The position numbers were made by a program, and so were the translations under genes. Positions 17,920 through 27,172 of a stretch of 64,000 nt of DNA are shown piece by piece. Each line of letters starts with the position of its first letter. Position 1 is the first letter of the stretch. The DNA lies in contig NZ_SAIY01000004.1 of assembly GCF_010560025.1 (NCBI RefSeq), positions 558,001-622,000 of the forward strand. The letters are read 5' to 3'. The notes under the pieces are model-generated. The model ran no database searches, had not been told where the DNA came from, and worked only from the letters and a program-made list of their open reading frames with translations. The DNA comes from Verrucosispora sioxanthis (GTDB lineage: Bacteria; Actinomycetota; Actinomycetes; Mycobacteriales; Micromonosporaceae).

Positions 17920-19034
17920 GTCCGATCGCCGTCGTAGACGCGTGGGACCCGGGTGCTGCCGAACCGGGTGACGATCTCGTAGTTGATGGTGCCGACCGCC
18001 TCGGCCCAGTCGTCGGCCGTGGGCGCTCCCTCGGATCCGTCGCCGAACAGGATCGCCACGTCGCCGGCGGCCACCGGATCGTCGCCGCAGTCGAGCACGA
18101 ACTGGTCCATGCAGACCCGGCCGGAAATGGTCCGCCGGGCCCCGCCGAGCTGTACCGGGCCACGGTTCGAGGCGTGTCGGGGCACCCCGTCGGCGTAGCC
18201 GAGCGGCACCACGGCGAGGTTCGCCTCGCGTTCGGTGGTGTAGGTGTGGCCGTAGGAGACGCCCGCACCGGCCGGCACCCGCTTGGTCAGCATCACCCGG
18301 GCACGGGCGGTCATCGCCGGACGCAAGCCGTACGTCTCGCCCGCCACCGGGGAGAGGCCGTAGACGGACAGCCCCGGACGGACCAGGTCGAAGTGGGTGT
18401 CCGGCCGGGTCAGCGTGGCCGCCGAGTTGGCCAGGTGCCGGTAGCGCGGGCGCAATCCGGCCCGCTCGACCATGGCCAGGCCCTCGTGGAACACCGCCAA
18501 CTGCCGGTCGGTGGTCGGGTGACCGGGCAGGTCGGCGTAGACGAAGTGGCTCCACACCCCGACCACCTCGACCAGCCCGTCGGCCTGTGCCTTGGCGGCG
18601 GCGTCGAGCAGGGCCGGCCAGTCGGCGACCGTCGCACCACCCCGGGCCAGTCCAGTGTCGATCTTCAGGTGCAGTCGGGCCGGGCGGCCGGCCTGGCGGG
18701 CCGCCTCCACCATCTCGTCGAGCTGGGGCAGGCTCGCCACTCCCAGGTCGACACCGGCGGTCACGCCGGTGTGCAGGGGTAGCCCAGGGGCGAGCAGCCA
18801 GGCCAGCACCGGGGCGTCGATACCGGCGGCGCGCAGCGCCAGCGCCTCGTCCAGGGTGCAGACGCCGAGCCAGTCCGCTCCCGCGTCAAGCGCGGCCCGG
18901 GCCGCCGGGACCATGCCGTGGCCGTAGCCGTCACCCTTCACCACCGCCATCAGTTCCGCGCTGGTGCCGGCGCGGAGCCGGTCCACGTTCTCCCGGATCG
19001 CATCAAGGTCGACACGTACCTCGGCCTGCCACAT
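17916..19034 (-). CDS. alr: Alanine racemase
   Basis: The 372-residue PLP enzyme interconverts L- and D-alanine for peptidoglycan. The PLP lysine is Lys33 in AVVKGDGYGHG. The second-subunit catalytic tyrosine is in GVSYGHTYTTERE. RLHLKIDTGLARGG, HLANSAATLTRPDTHFDLVRPGLSVYG and GRVCMDQFVLD are all family blocks. The ATG at 19034 follows a GGTGGGG site and begins MWQAEVRVDLDAIREN, the family start. It is preceded by nnr after 42 nt. Confidence 0.96.
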   Translation of the reverse strand: MWQAEVRVDLDAIRENVDRLRAGTSAELMAVVKGDGYGHGMVPAARAALDAGADWLGVCTLDEALALRAAGIDAPVLAWLLAPGLPLHTGVTAGVDLGVASLPQLDEMVEAARQAGRPARLHLKIDTGLARGGATVADWPALLDAAAKAQADGLVEVVGVWSHFVYADLPGHPTTDRQLAVFHEGLAMVERAGLRPRYRHLANSAATLTRPDTHFDLVRPGLSVYGLSPVAGETYGLRPAMTARARVMLTKRVPAGAGVSYGHTYTTEREANLAVVPLGYADGVPRHASNRGPVQLGGARRTISGRVCMDQFVLDCGDDPVAAGDVAILFGDGSEGAPTADDWAEAVGTINYEIVTRFGSTRVPRVYDGDRT

Positions 19035-19076
19035 GCCCCCCACCCTACTTTCCATGCTGATCACCGCGGCGGGTAC

Positions 19077-20540
19077 TCAGGGCAGCCGCGCCACCACCGG
19101 ACGCAGCGCGACGGCGACGTCCGGCGCGGTCACCGGCCGCCCGGGCCGCCTCCCGGCCGGCCAGCCCGTGCAGGTACGCCGCTGCCGCCGCGGCCCGCTC
19201 GGCCGGCAATCCCGACGCGAGCAACGAGCCGAGCAGTCCGGCCAGCACGTCGCCGGTGCCACCGGTGGCCAGCGCGGGGGTGCCGGTCGGATTGACGTAC
19301 GCCCGCCCGTCCGGCGTACCGACCACCGTGCGATCGCCCTTGAGCAGCACCACCGCGTTCATCCAGGCAGCCAGTCGAAGCGTGGCGGCGACCCGGTCGG
19401 CGCCCGGCTCCTCCCCGCAGAGCCGGGTGAACTCCCGGTCGTGCGGCGTGACCACGATCGGCGCGTCCCGTCGCCGGAGCTGGTCCGCCAGGGAGCCGTC
19501 GACAAGCAGGGTCAGCGCGTCGGCGTCCAGCACCACCGGCACCGGGGCGGCGAGCACGGTCCGCAGCTCGGTCGCGGCCCGCTCGTCGGTGCCGAGCCCC
19601 GACCCGCACCCAGGCCTGCACCCGGCCGGCGTCGGCGACCCGGCCGGTGGCGATCACCGAGGGATGCTCGCGGACCACCTCCTCCCGGGCGCCCCCGGCG
19701 TAGCGGACCAGGCCGGTCGGACCGGCGAGCGCCCCGCCGACGGAGAGCACCGCCGCACCCGGGTACGTCGCGGAGCCGGTGGCCACCCCGACCACACCCC
19801 GGGTGTACTTCTCCGAGGCGGATCCGAGCCTCGGGTACCAGTCGGCCACGTCCGACCACTCCACGACGTGCCACGCGGGGCTGCCACGCAGCCACGGCGT
19901 CAGGCCGATGTCGACAAGGTCCACCTCGCCCGCCAACGCGGCGGCGGGACCGACCGCCAGGGCCGGCTTCAAGGCTCCGAAGGCCACCGTCACGTCGGCG
20001 CGCACCGCGTTCGGACGGCCGGACGGCGTCAACGGCACCGCCCCGGTGTCCACCGCGACACCGCTCGGCACGTCCACCGCCACCACCGTCGCCCGCTCGC
20101 CGTCCCGCCCCCGGTGTCGCAGCAGACTGGCCGCCAACTGCTCGGCGGTCTCCGCAGGCCGCCGCGACCGCCGATGCCGACGATCCCGTCGAGCACCACG
20201 TCCACCACGGCCGGCGGTCGCGACACGACCCGTCCCCGGCGGCACGCAACGCGGCCAGCCCTTCGGCGTGCACCCGATCCGGAGTGAGCAGCAACGCCGA
20301 CACGGCGGCACCGCGCCCGGCCAGCCGGGCACCGGCGTACAGCGCGTCGCCGCCGTTGTCACCGGAGCCGACGAGCAGCAGCACCGGCGCGGCGTACACC
20401 CCGCCCCGCCCGGCGAGCAGCAACGCGCAGCGGCGGGCCAGCCCGGCGGCGGCGCGTTGCATGAGCGTGCCGGGCGGCACGGTGGCCATCAGGGCGGCCT
20501 CCGCCGCCCGTACGTCCGCCACCCGCCAGACCGGTCTCAT
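19077..20540 (-). pseudogene. nnr: Bifunctional NAD(P)H-hydrate repair enzyme (Nnr), reading frame broken
   Basis: The fused enzyme epimerises and dehydrates damaged NAD(P)H hydrates. The N-terminal epimerase (RVADVRAAEAALMATVPPGTLMQRAAAGLARRC, VLLLVGSGDNGGDALYAGARLA) and C-terminal ADP/ATP-dependent dehydratase (YTRGVVGVATGSATYPGAAVLSVGGAL, PVVLDADALTLL, VVTPHDREFTRL, LKGDRTVVGTPDGRAYVNPTG, ATGGTGDVLAGLLGSLLA) are both recognisable. They fall in different frames, with breaks near 20230, 20160, 19600 and 19130. The first two fit one missing base each; the latter two fit a two-base loss or one gained base. The total length stays a multiple of three. Given similar damage in neighbours, sequence error is likelier than decay. 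Confidence 0.83.
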
Positions 20541-20735
20541 GCCGCACCCCGTTTCCCGATCACCCGGTCAACCCTACCGGCGCGGGGGCCGCAAGATAGC
20601 CGTCGGCCGCGCCCGCGGCAACGCCTGTGGACGAACCAGGGGTACGCCGGACGCCGGCTGTCCACAGGGCACGACCGTCGACACCGTCACCGCCTAGCGT
20701 CGTCGGCGTCGTGTCGACGCCAGGTGGGAGGAACG

Positions 20736-21032
20736 ATGGCCGAGGAGACGTTGGCCGTCCGGCCGGAACTGCTGCACCGGGTGGGTCGGTCGCTGGGTGA
20801 CACCAGCTACCGGCTGGCGCACGGGATGTCCGGTGGGCGAGGGCTGAGCGCACCGGCCCGGGAATGGTCGACGGCGCGGGCGCTCGCCGACCTGGAGGCG
20901 GCCGTGCACACCTGGTCCGGTCGGCTCGCTGCCCGGGTCGCCGAGACCGGCGACGCGGTACGCGCCGCCGCCGGGGCGTACGAGTCGGTGGACGCCAGGG
21001 CCGCCGCCCGGCTCTCCGTCCTGCCCCGATGA
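20736..21032 (+). CDS. ESX/WXG100-like small helical protein
   Basis: The 98-residue protein starts MAEETLAVRPELLHRVG and consists of two long amphipathic helices with a W-S-x-x-A block (REWSTARALADLEAAVHTWSGRLA). It ends AAAGAYESVDARAAARLS, with the Y-x3-D-type element expected near the C-terminus of ESX substrates. It resembles EspC/ESAT-6-type type VII substrates. It follows GGGAGG and its stop overlaps the start of the DUF1023 hydrolase (ATGA). No type VII ATPase genes are in the window. Confidence 0.8.
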   Translation: MAEETLAVRPELLHRVGRSLGDTSYRLAHGMSGGRGLSAPAREWSTARALADLEAAVHTWSGRLAARVAETGDAVRAAAGAYESVDARAAARLSVLPR

Positions 21033-22630
21033 GCGCACCCGGGCCGGTTGTCGGTTACGCCCAGCTCTCCACGGTCGACCCGGCCGCGTGGCGGGCCACC
21101 GGATCGACCTGGGCCAGCCTGGCCGGCGTGGCCGAGCGGCGGGCCGGTGAACTCACCGACAGCGGCACCGCCCTGCGTACCGGCTGGTCCGGCAGTGCCG
21201 CCGGGTCGGCCGGTGCCCGGCTGACCGGGCTGCGCGAGGAACTGGCCGCACTGGTTCCGGCCGCGATCGAGACCGATCAGGTGCTGGCCGAGTTCGCCGC
21301 GCGGTTGGTGGCTGCCCGGGCCCGGCTGACGGCGGCTGTCACGTTGGCCGCCACCACCGGTGTGCTCATCGACCGCAGGGTGGCGTACGCGCCGATCCCG
21401 CCCGGGTGCCGTCCGCCGGCACCGCCCAGGCGGTGGCTCAGGTGGCCTCGGCCCTGCGGGAGGCCCTCGACCTGGCCGCCACGGCCGACGGGGAGAGCCA
21501 CGAAGCGCCTCGCCCGGCTGACCGAGGCCGCTGGTGCCGGCTGGACGGCCCGGCCACCGTCGTACCGTCCACCGCCGAACGCCGAGCCCGGCGCGGTGCG
21601 GCGCTGGTGGGCCGGGCTCACCCCGGCCGAGCGTCGCTGGTTGGTGGTGCACGAGCCGGAGCTGACCGGGCGGCTCGACGGGGTGCCGGCCGAGGCCCGT
21701 GACCAGGCCAACCGGCTGCTGCTCACGGCCCGGCGCGCGACCCTCGTGCAACGGTGGGAGCAGTTGCTGGCCCGGGTGCCCCGAGGCCCGTTGGAGGCGG
21801 CCGGGCTGCGTGGTGTCGAGGCCGCGCTGTCCGGGCTGGACGGACTCGTCGCCCGGCTGGAGTCGACCCAGCAGCCACGGGCGTACCTGCTGGGTCTGGA
21901 CGTCGGCGGCGAGGGACGGGCGGTGGTGGCGCTGGGCAACCCGGACCGAGCCACCGACGTGCTCACCTACGTACCCGGGATGACCGCCGGGCTCGACGAC
22001 GCCACCGGCGAGCTGGGCCGGGCGGAGCGGGTGCTGGCCCGTGGCGCCGAACTGGCCCCGGAGACACAGACCTCGGCAGTGCTCTGGTTGGGTTACGACG
22101 CCCCGGATTTCCTGCACGAGGCGGCCTGGGACGGGCAGGCCCGCGCGGCCGGGGAGGCACTGCACCGGTTCCAGGACGGTCTGCGGGCCACCCACGACGG
22201 CCCGCCGGCCCGGCAGACCGTGCTCGGGCACAGCTACGGTTCGTTGGTGGTGGGCACCGCCGCTCGCGACCATGGCCTCGCCGCGGACGCGCTGGTCTTC
22301 GTCGGCTCACCCGGGGTCGGCGTGGCGCACGCCGCCGAGCTGGGCATGCCGACCGGGCAGGTGTGGGCCAGCACCGCACCGGACGACGTGATCCGGCTGA
22401 CCCGCCCGCCGGACGAGCTCGCCCTGCGGGCGGCGCTCAGCGCCTCACCGGTCGGCATGATCGCCGGCTGGCTGACCGGGCCGGGCGACGAGCGGTGGTT
22501 CGGGCGCGACCCGGCCGAGCCGGGCTTCGGCGGTCGGACGTTCCCCAGCGGCCGGTACGGCCACACCGGCTACTGGCATCCGGACAATCCGGCGCTGGAC
22601 GGCATGGCCCGGGTCATGCTGGGACGCTGA
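21029..22630 (+). CDS. DUF1023 alpha/beta hydrolase, partner of ESX-like protein; internal frame anomalies
   Basis: The 533-residue reading ends in an alpha/beta-hydrolase DUF1023 domain (about 280-520): YLLGLDVGGEGRAVVALGNPDRATDVLTYVPGM, nucleophile elbow VLGHSYGSLVVG, VFVGSPGVGV and the late histidine in GHTGYWHPDN. The N-terminal half (YAQLSTVDPAAWRATGSTWASLAGVAERRAGEL) is a WXG-like helical region. Between about 21410 and 21590 the frame loses sense and sensible peptide appears in the next frame (PSAGTAQAVAQVASALREALDLAATADG, and later DGPATVVPSTAERRA). Compensating indels therefore scramble up to 60 residues without a stop. Such pairs are typical of actinobacterial type VII-linked loci. 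Confidence 0.85.
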   Translation: MSAPGPVVGYAQLSTVDPAAWRATGSTWASLAGVAERRAGELTDSGTALRTGWSGSAAGSAGARLTGLREELAALVPAAIETDQVLAEFAARLVAARARLTAAVTLAATTGVLIDRRVAYAPIPPGCRPPAPPRRWLRWPRPCGRPSTWPPRPTGRATKRLARLTEAAGAGWTARPPSYRPPPNAEPGAVRRWWAGLTPAERRWLVVHEPELTGRLDGVPAEARDQANRLLLTARRATLVQRWEQLLARVPRGPLEAAGLRGVEAALSGLDGLVARLESTQQPRAYLLGLDVGGEGRAVVALGNPDRATDVLTYVPGMTAGLDDATGELGRAERVLARGAELAPETQTSAVLWLGYDAPDFLHEAAWDGQARAAGEALHRFQDGLRATHDGPPARQTVLGHSYGSLVVGTAARDHGLAADALVFVGSPGVGVAHAAELGMPTGQVWASTAPDDVIRLTRPPDELALRAALSASPVGMIAGWLTGPGDERWFGRDPAEPGFGGRTFPSGRYGHTGYWHPDNPALDGMARVMLGR

Positions 22631-22670
22631 GACCGGCACCGACGGCCGGGGTCGACCGCCGGTGCCGGTC
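22631..22670. terminator. Bidirectional terminator between convergent DUF1023 gene and glmS
   Basis: GACCGGCACCG (22631-22641) pairs with CGGTGCCGGTC (22660-22670), 11 bp with an 18-nt loop. It starts directly after the hydrolase stop and ends 5 nt before the glmS stop. Confidence 0.75.
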
Positions 22671-22675
22671 GCCGG

Positions 22676-24589
22676 CTACTCCACGGTGACGGACTTGGCG
22701 AGGTTGCGCGGCTGGTCGACGTCGTGTCCCCGGGCGGCGGCGATCTCGGCCGCGAACACCTGCAACGGCACGGTGGTCACCAGCGGCGCGAGCAGCGTCG
22801 GGGTACGCGGCACGTGGATCAGGTGATCGGCGTAGCGGACCACCGACTCGTCGCCCTCCTCGGCGATGACGATGGTGCGGGCGCCCCGCGCGCGTACCTC
22901 CTGGATGTTGGAGACGACCTTGTCGTGCAGCATGCCCCGACCCACCGGAGAGGGAACGATACAGATCACCGGGGTGCCCTCGTCGATGAGCGAGATCGGG
23001 CCGTGCTTCAGCTCACCGGCGGCGAAGCCCTCGGCGTGCATGTACGCCAGTTCCTTGAGCTTCAGCGCGCCCTCCAGCGCCACCGGGTAGCCGACGTGCC
23101 GGCCGATGAACAGCACCGTCGACTCGGCACGCAGCTCGCGGGCCAGCTCGCGGACCGGCTCGATCCGCCCGAGCAGCTCGCGCAGCTTGTCCGGCACCTG
23201 GTGGAGCTGGTCGACCACGGCCGCCACCTCGTCGGCGTACTTGACCCCGCGCACCTGGGCCAGATGCAGCCCGATCAGGTAGCAGGCGATGACCTGGGTG
23301 AGGAACGCCTTGGTGGAGGCGACGGCGATCTCCGGCCCGCCGTGGGTGTAGAGCACCGCGTCGGACTCCCGGGGGATGGTGGAGCCGTTGGTGTTGCAGA
23401 TGGCCAGCACCCGGGCCTTCTGGTCCTTGGCGTGCCGCAGCGCCATCAGGGTGTCCATGGTCTCGCCGGACTGCGAGATCACCACGATCAGGGTGGACCG
23501 GTCCAGCACCGGGTCGCGGTAGCGGAACTCGCTGGCCAGCTCCACCTCGCAGGGAATCCGGGTCCAGTGCTCGATGGCGTACTTGGCCACCATCCCGGCG
23601 TGGTAGGAGGTGCCGCAGGCGACGATGAAGATCTTGTCGACGTCACGCAGGTCCTGGTCGCTGAGCCGGACCTCGTCGAGCATGATCTCGCCGGTCTCGG
23701 TCAACCGTCCGAGCAGCGTGTCGGCGACCGCCTGCGGCTGCTCCTCGATCTCCTTGAGCATGAACCAGTCGTAGCCGCCCTTCTCGGCGGCCGAGGAGTC
23801 CCAGTCGATGTGGAAGTCCTTGCCGCTGGCCGGCTGCCCCTCGAAGTCGGTGATCTCGATGCTCTCGGCCGTGATGAGCACGATCTGGTCCTGGCCCAGC
23901 TCGACCGCGTCCCTGGTGTGCTCGATGAACGCGGCGACGTCACTGGCGAGGTAGTTCTCCCCGTCGCCCCGACCGACGACAAGTGGTGAGTTGCGGCGGG
24001 CACCGACCACCGCGCCGGGGATCGCCGAATCGACGGCGAGCAGCGTGAAGGCGCCCTCCAGTCGCTGGCAGACCACCCGCATGGCGGCGGTCAACAGCTG
24101 CGGCCCGTCCGGCTGACCCGCCGCTCGCAGATCGGTCAGGGCGGCGGAGAGCAGGTGCGCGGCGCACTCGGTGTCGGTGTCGCTGGTGAAGGTGACACCC
24201 TCGTCCTCCAGCTCGGCACGGAGCTTGGCGAAGTTCTCGATGATGCCGTTGTGAATCACCGCGACCCGCCCGTCGGGTGACAGGTGCGGATGGGCGTTGC
24301 GGTCGGTGGGGCCGCCGTGGGTGGCCCACCGGGTGTGTCCGATGCCGGTGGTGCCGTCGCCGATGCCGATCGGGCTCGCTCCGCAACCGGCCGGGTCCTC
24401 GGCCGCCCGCTCGGAGAGCACCTTCTCCAGGTTCGCCAGCTTGCCGGCCTTCTTCTCGGTCAACAGCGCCCCGTCGCAGACGACGGCGACGCCGGCCGAG
24501 TCGTAGCCGCGGTATTCCAGCCGCCGCAAGCCGTCGAGCACGATGCCGAGCGCCGGTCGGGCACCGGCGTAACCCACGATTCCACACAT
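22676..24589 (-). CDS. glmS: Glutamine-fructose-6-phosphate aminotransferase (isomerizing)
   Basis: The 637-residue enzyme makes glucosamine-6-phosphate for cell-wall precursors. The N-terminal amidotransferase starts MCGIVGYAG with nucleophile Cys2 and has LRRLEYRGYDSAGVAV, TRWATHGGPTDRNAHPH and NGIIENF. Two SIS domains follow: ACGTSYHAGMVAKY, ISQSGETMDTLMAL, IGRHVGYPVALEGALKLKELAYMHAEGFAAGELKHGP. The end is QPRNLAKSVTVE, matching the conserved C-terminal tail. It works with glmM about 4 kb away. An inverted repeat lies just upstream of the start. Confidence 0.97.
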   Translation of the reverse strand: MCGIVGYAGARPALGIVLDGLRRLEYRGYDSAGVAVVCDGALLTEKKAGKLANLEKVLSERAAEDPAGCGASPIGIGDGTTGIGHTRWATHGGPTDRNAHPHLSPDGRVAVIHNGIIENFAKLRAELEDEGVTFTSDTDTECAAHLLSAALTDLRAAGQPDGPQLLTAAMRVVCQRLEGAFTLLAVDSAIPGAVVGARRNSPLVVGRGDGENYLASDVAAFIEHTRDAVELGQDQIVLITAESIEITDFEGQPASGKDFHIDWDSSAAEKGGYDWFMLKEIEEQPQAVADTLLGRLTETGEIMLDEVRLSDQDLRDVDKIFIVACGTSYHAGMVAKYAIEHWTRIPCEVELASEFRYRDPVLDRSTLIVVISQSGETMDTLMALRHAKDQKARVLAICNTNGSTIPRESDAVLYTHGGPEIAVASTKAFLTQVIACYLIGLHLAQVRGVKYADEVAAVVDQLHQVPDKLRELLGRIEPVRELARELRAESTVLFIGRHVGYPVALEGALKLKELAYMHAEGFAAGELKHGPISLIDEGTPVICIVPSPVGRGMLHDKVVSNIQEVRARGARTIVIAEEGDESVVRYADHLIHVPRTPTLLAPLVTTVPLQVFAAEIAAARGHDVDQPRNLAKSVTVE

Positions 24590-24603
24590 GGGTCGCAGCC
24601 TAA

Positions 24604-24636
24604 CCAGTTTCGCTCACGATGTCTGCTCGAAACTGG
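24604..24636. promoter_or_regulatory. Inverted repeat at the glmS promoter
   Basis: CCAGTTTCG (24604-24612), 15 nt, CGAAACTGG (24628-24636), starting 14 nt upstream of the glmS ATG. It is a perfect 9-bp dyad in an AT-richer stretch. It could be an operator or a short leader hairpin. No glmS ribozyme-like sequence is recognised. Confidence 0.45.
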
Positions 24637-24746
24637 GTTAAACAATCACTGAACTTGAGCGATCCGGCGATCGTGGCCATCGGAGCGACAAAGCACGCGC
24701 TCGGGTGGCAGGCGGTTCGGCTCGTCACACCCGTACCCTGACGGGC

Positions 24747-25940
24747 GTGACGAGCCACGATGTCGACCCGCTGGTGGCCCGGATGCGCCCGTTCGGGACG
24801 ACGATCTTCGCCGAGATGTCCGCTCTCGCCCTGCGTACCGGCGCGGTGAACCTCGGGCAGGGCTTCCCGGACACCGACGGCCCACCCGAGATGCTCGCCG
24901 CCGCGACGCAGGCCCTGAACACCGGCCACAACCAGTACCCGCCCGGCCCCGGCATCCCCGAACTACGGGCGGCCGTGGCGGCGCACCAACGCCGCTTCTG
25001 GGGCCTGGAGTACGACCCGGACGGCGAGGTGGTGGTGACCGCCGGCGCCACCGAGGCCGTCGCCGCGGCCATCCTCGCCCTCTGCGAACCCGGCGACGAG
25101 GTGGTCTGCTTCGAGCCCTACTACGACTCGTACGCCGCCTCGATCGCCCTGGCCGGCGCGACCCGGCGACCGGTGACCCTCCGTCCCGGCGTCGACGGGC
25201 GCTACGCCTTCGACCCCGACGACCTGCGGAACGCGTTCAGCGCCCGGACCCGGCTGGTGCTGCTCAACTCGCCACACAACCCGACCGGCAAGGTGTTCAC
25301 CCCGGACGAGCTGACCCTGGTCGCCGAACTCTGCCAGGAGCACGGCGCGTACGCGGTCACCGACGAGGTGTACGAGCACCTGGCCTTCACCGACGCCACC
25401 AGCGGGCACGTACCGCTGGCCACGCTGCCCGGAATGCGTGAGCGCACCCTGCGGATCTCCTCGGCCGGCAAGACCTTCTCCTGCACCGGCTGGAAGGTGG
25501 GCTGGGCCAGCGGGCCGGCGGCGCTCGTGTCGGCGCTGCTGCGGGTCAAGCAGTTCCTCACCTACGTCAACGCCGCGCCCCTGCAACCCGCGGTGGCGGT
25601 GGCACTCGCCCTGCCCGACGACTACTTCACCGCCTTCCGGGCCGACCTACAGGTCCGCCGCGACCAACTGATCGACGGGCTGACCGCGGCCGGGTTCGAC
25701 GTGTACACCCCGGAGGGCACGTATTTCGTCACCGCCGACATCACCGCCCTCGGCGGCACCGACGGCGTCGGCTTCTGCCGTACGCTGCCCGAGCGGTCCG
25801 GCGTGGTGGCGGTACCCACGCAGGTCTTCTACGACGACCCCGAGGCCGGTCGCCGGCTCATCCGGTTCGCCTTCTGCAAACGCCAGGAGGTGCTGGCCGA
25901 GGCGGTGACCCGGCTGCGGCGGCTGCCCGAGGTCCGGTGA
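24747..25940 (+). CDS. PLP-dependent class I/II aminotransferase
   Basis: The 397-residue fold-type I aminotransferase has NLGQGFPDTDGPPEM at the N-terminus, the NQYPPGPGIPELRAAVA block, SPHNPTGKVFT, DEVYEHLAF and PLP lysine Lys242 in SSAGKTFSCTGWKVGW. The C-terminal arginine region RLIRFAFCK binds the substrate carboxylate. It is closest in pattern to the kynurenine-oxoglutarate/glutamine transaminase (KAT/YbdL) group and to the actinobacterial N-succinyldiaminopimelate aminotransferase DapC. The choice cannot be made from sequence reading alone. GTG at 24747 is taken as start. It is divergent from glmS. Confidence 0.9.
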   Translation: MTSHDVDPLVARMRPFGTTIFAEMSALALRTGAVNLGQGFPDTDGPPEMLAAATQALNTGHNQYPPGPGIPELRAAVAAHQRRFWGLEYDPDGEVVVTAGATEAVAAAILALCEPGDEVVCFEPYYDSYAASIALAGATRRPVTLRPGVDGRYAFDPDDLRNAFSARTRLVLLNSPHNPTGKVFTPDELTLVAELCQEHGAYAVTDEVYEHLAFTDATSGHVPLATLPGMRERTLRISSAGKTFSCTGWKVGWASGPAALVSALLRVKQFLTYVNAAPLQPAVAVALALPDDYFTAFRADLQVRRDQLIDGLTAAGFDVYTPEGTYFVTADITALGGTDGVGFCRTLPERSGVVAVPTQVFYDDPEAGRRLIRFAFCKRQEVLAEAVTRLRRLPEVR

Positions 25941-25951
25941 CCGACGCGCCG

Positions 25952-27052
25952 TCAGCCCGGACCGTGGGCCGGGCGGGTTTCGGTCGGCACCGCGACGACC
26001 GGTGACCGTGCGGCCCGGGCCCGCCGCCGCGCCGCCGACCAGGCCAGCACCATCGCCGCGAGGAAGAGCATGGGCGCGAGCTGCGCGAGCTCGGCTGCCG
26101 AACGGATGTCGTCGGCGACCGCGAGGTAGCGGGCACGCTCGGCCGCGTCCTGCCACTCCTCAGGGTCCAGCCCGAGGTAGTCGTGCATGAGGACGAGCGC
26201 GCCGGCCACCGGCACCGTGACGAGCAGCAGGGGCAGCCGGCCCCGGGTCGACCGGCGTAGCGCGGCCCACCAGGTCAGGGCGGCGAGTGCCAGCGTGCCG
26301 ACCATGGTGAGCACCGACGCGGTGCCGAAGGTGGGCCACCAGACGTTGCGCCGGTCCAGTTCGTTCGCGGTCGCGCCGTACACGGTCAGCCAGGGCAGCG
26401 CGAGGCCGGCGAGCAGCGCCAGGGTGCCGGCCGCGGCAGCGACGATCCGACCGGAGCCCGGCCACCAGCCGGTCAGCACCACCGCGGTGAGGGCCGCCAC
26501 GGCGAGCACCGCGAACGTCAGCCCGGAGCTTTCGTAGCCGAACCAGATGGCCCCGTAGTCCCGGTCCAGGACGGGCGCCACCTGGCGCACCACCTCAGCC
26601 CAGCGGGCGGCGCCCTCGTCCGGCGTCGACGAGAGGCGATAAGCGGCACCGACCAGGACCGTCGACATGGCCAGCAGGGCGCCACCCGCCGCGACCGTGG
26701 CGGCCCGTCCCGCGTACCCGGGCAACACCACCGAGGCCACCGTCAGCAGCACCAACGGCCCCACCAGGAGCAGGTAGGCCCATCCCCACCCGCCGATATC
26801 CGTGACGCTGAGCCCGACTGTGGAGTCCTGGTAGAGGAGCGAGCCGGCCCTGCTGCCCAGTACCTCGATTGTCACCTCGGACCACGGTGTCGCCACGGAG
26901 CCGATGATCAGCCCCAGGACAATCAAGATCATGAGCAGCCGGCCCCAGCGGGCCCCGAGCCAGGTCTGCGGTGCGCTGGGCGGCGCCTCGTCCACCGCAC
27001 TGTCGACGGGTTGCCCGACGAAACCAGGAGACCCTGGGTGGGACACAGTCAC
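25952..27052 (-). CDS. Multi-pass membrane protein of unknown function
   Basis: The 366-residue protein has a cytoplasmic Pro-rich N-terminus (about 30 residues) and about eight hydrophobic segments (RLLMILIVLGLIIGSVA, WAYLLLVGPLVLLTVASVVL, AVLAVAALTAVVLTGWW, and so on). The first extracytoplasmic loop is TPWSEVTIEVLGSRAGSLLYQDSTVGLS. The short tail is basic. No transporter or enzyme motif is visible. It converges on the aminotransferase gene with an 11-nt gap. Start GTG at 27052; a short dyad lies about 57 nt upstream. Confidence 0.8.
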   Translation of the reverse strand: MTVSHPGSPGFVGQPVDSAVDEAPPSAPQTWLGARWGRLLMILIVLGLIIGSVATPWSEVTIEVLGSRAGSLLYQDSTVGLSVTDIGGWGWAYLLLVGPLVLLTVASVVLPGYAGRAATVAAGGALLAMSTVLVGAAYRLSSTPDEGAARWAEVVRQVAPVLDRDYGAIWFGYESSGLTFAVLAVAALTAVVLTGWWPGSGRIVAAAAGTLALLAGLALPWLTVYGATANELDRRNVWWPTFGTASVLTMVGTLALAALTWWAALRRSTRGRLPLLLVTVPVAGALVLMHDYLGLDPEEWQDAAERARYLAVADDIRSAAELAQLAPMLFLAAMVLAWSAARRRARAARSPVVAVPTETRPAHGPG

Positions 27053-27108
27053 CCCCGTGATACGTGGTGTCCGCTCCTACGGCGGCCGGCGGTCATCGTC
27101 CCACGGCA

Positions 27109-27123
27109 CCCTACACAGTAGGG
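27109..27123. promoter_or_regulatory. Small dyad in the spacer upstream of the membrane-protein gene
   Basis: CCCTAC, ACA, GTAGGG, a perfect 6-bp dyad, 57 nt upstream of the membrane-protein start and 50 nt past the glmM stop. It could be an operator or a weak glmM terminator. Confidence 0.3.
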
Positions 27124-27172
27124 GGACGTCCGTCCGACCACGGTGGAGCCGATCACTGGCGGGCGGTCAGGG

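Noticed and set aside
22676..24746. glmS ribozyme
   Set aside because: No conserved ribozyme core could be recognised upstream of glmS, and the spacer is short.
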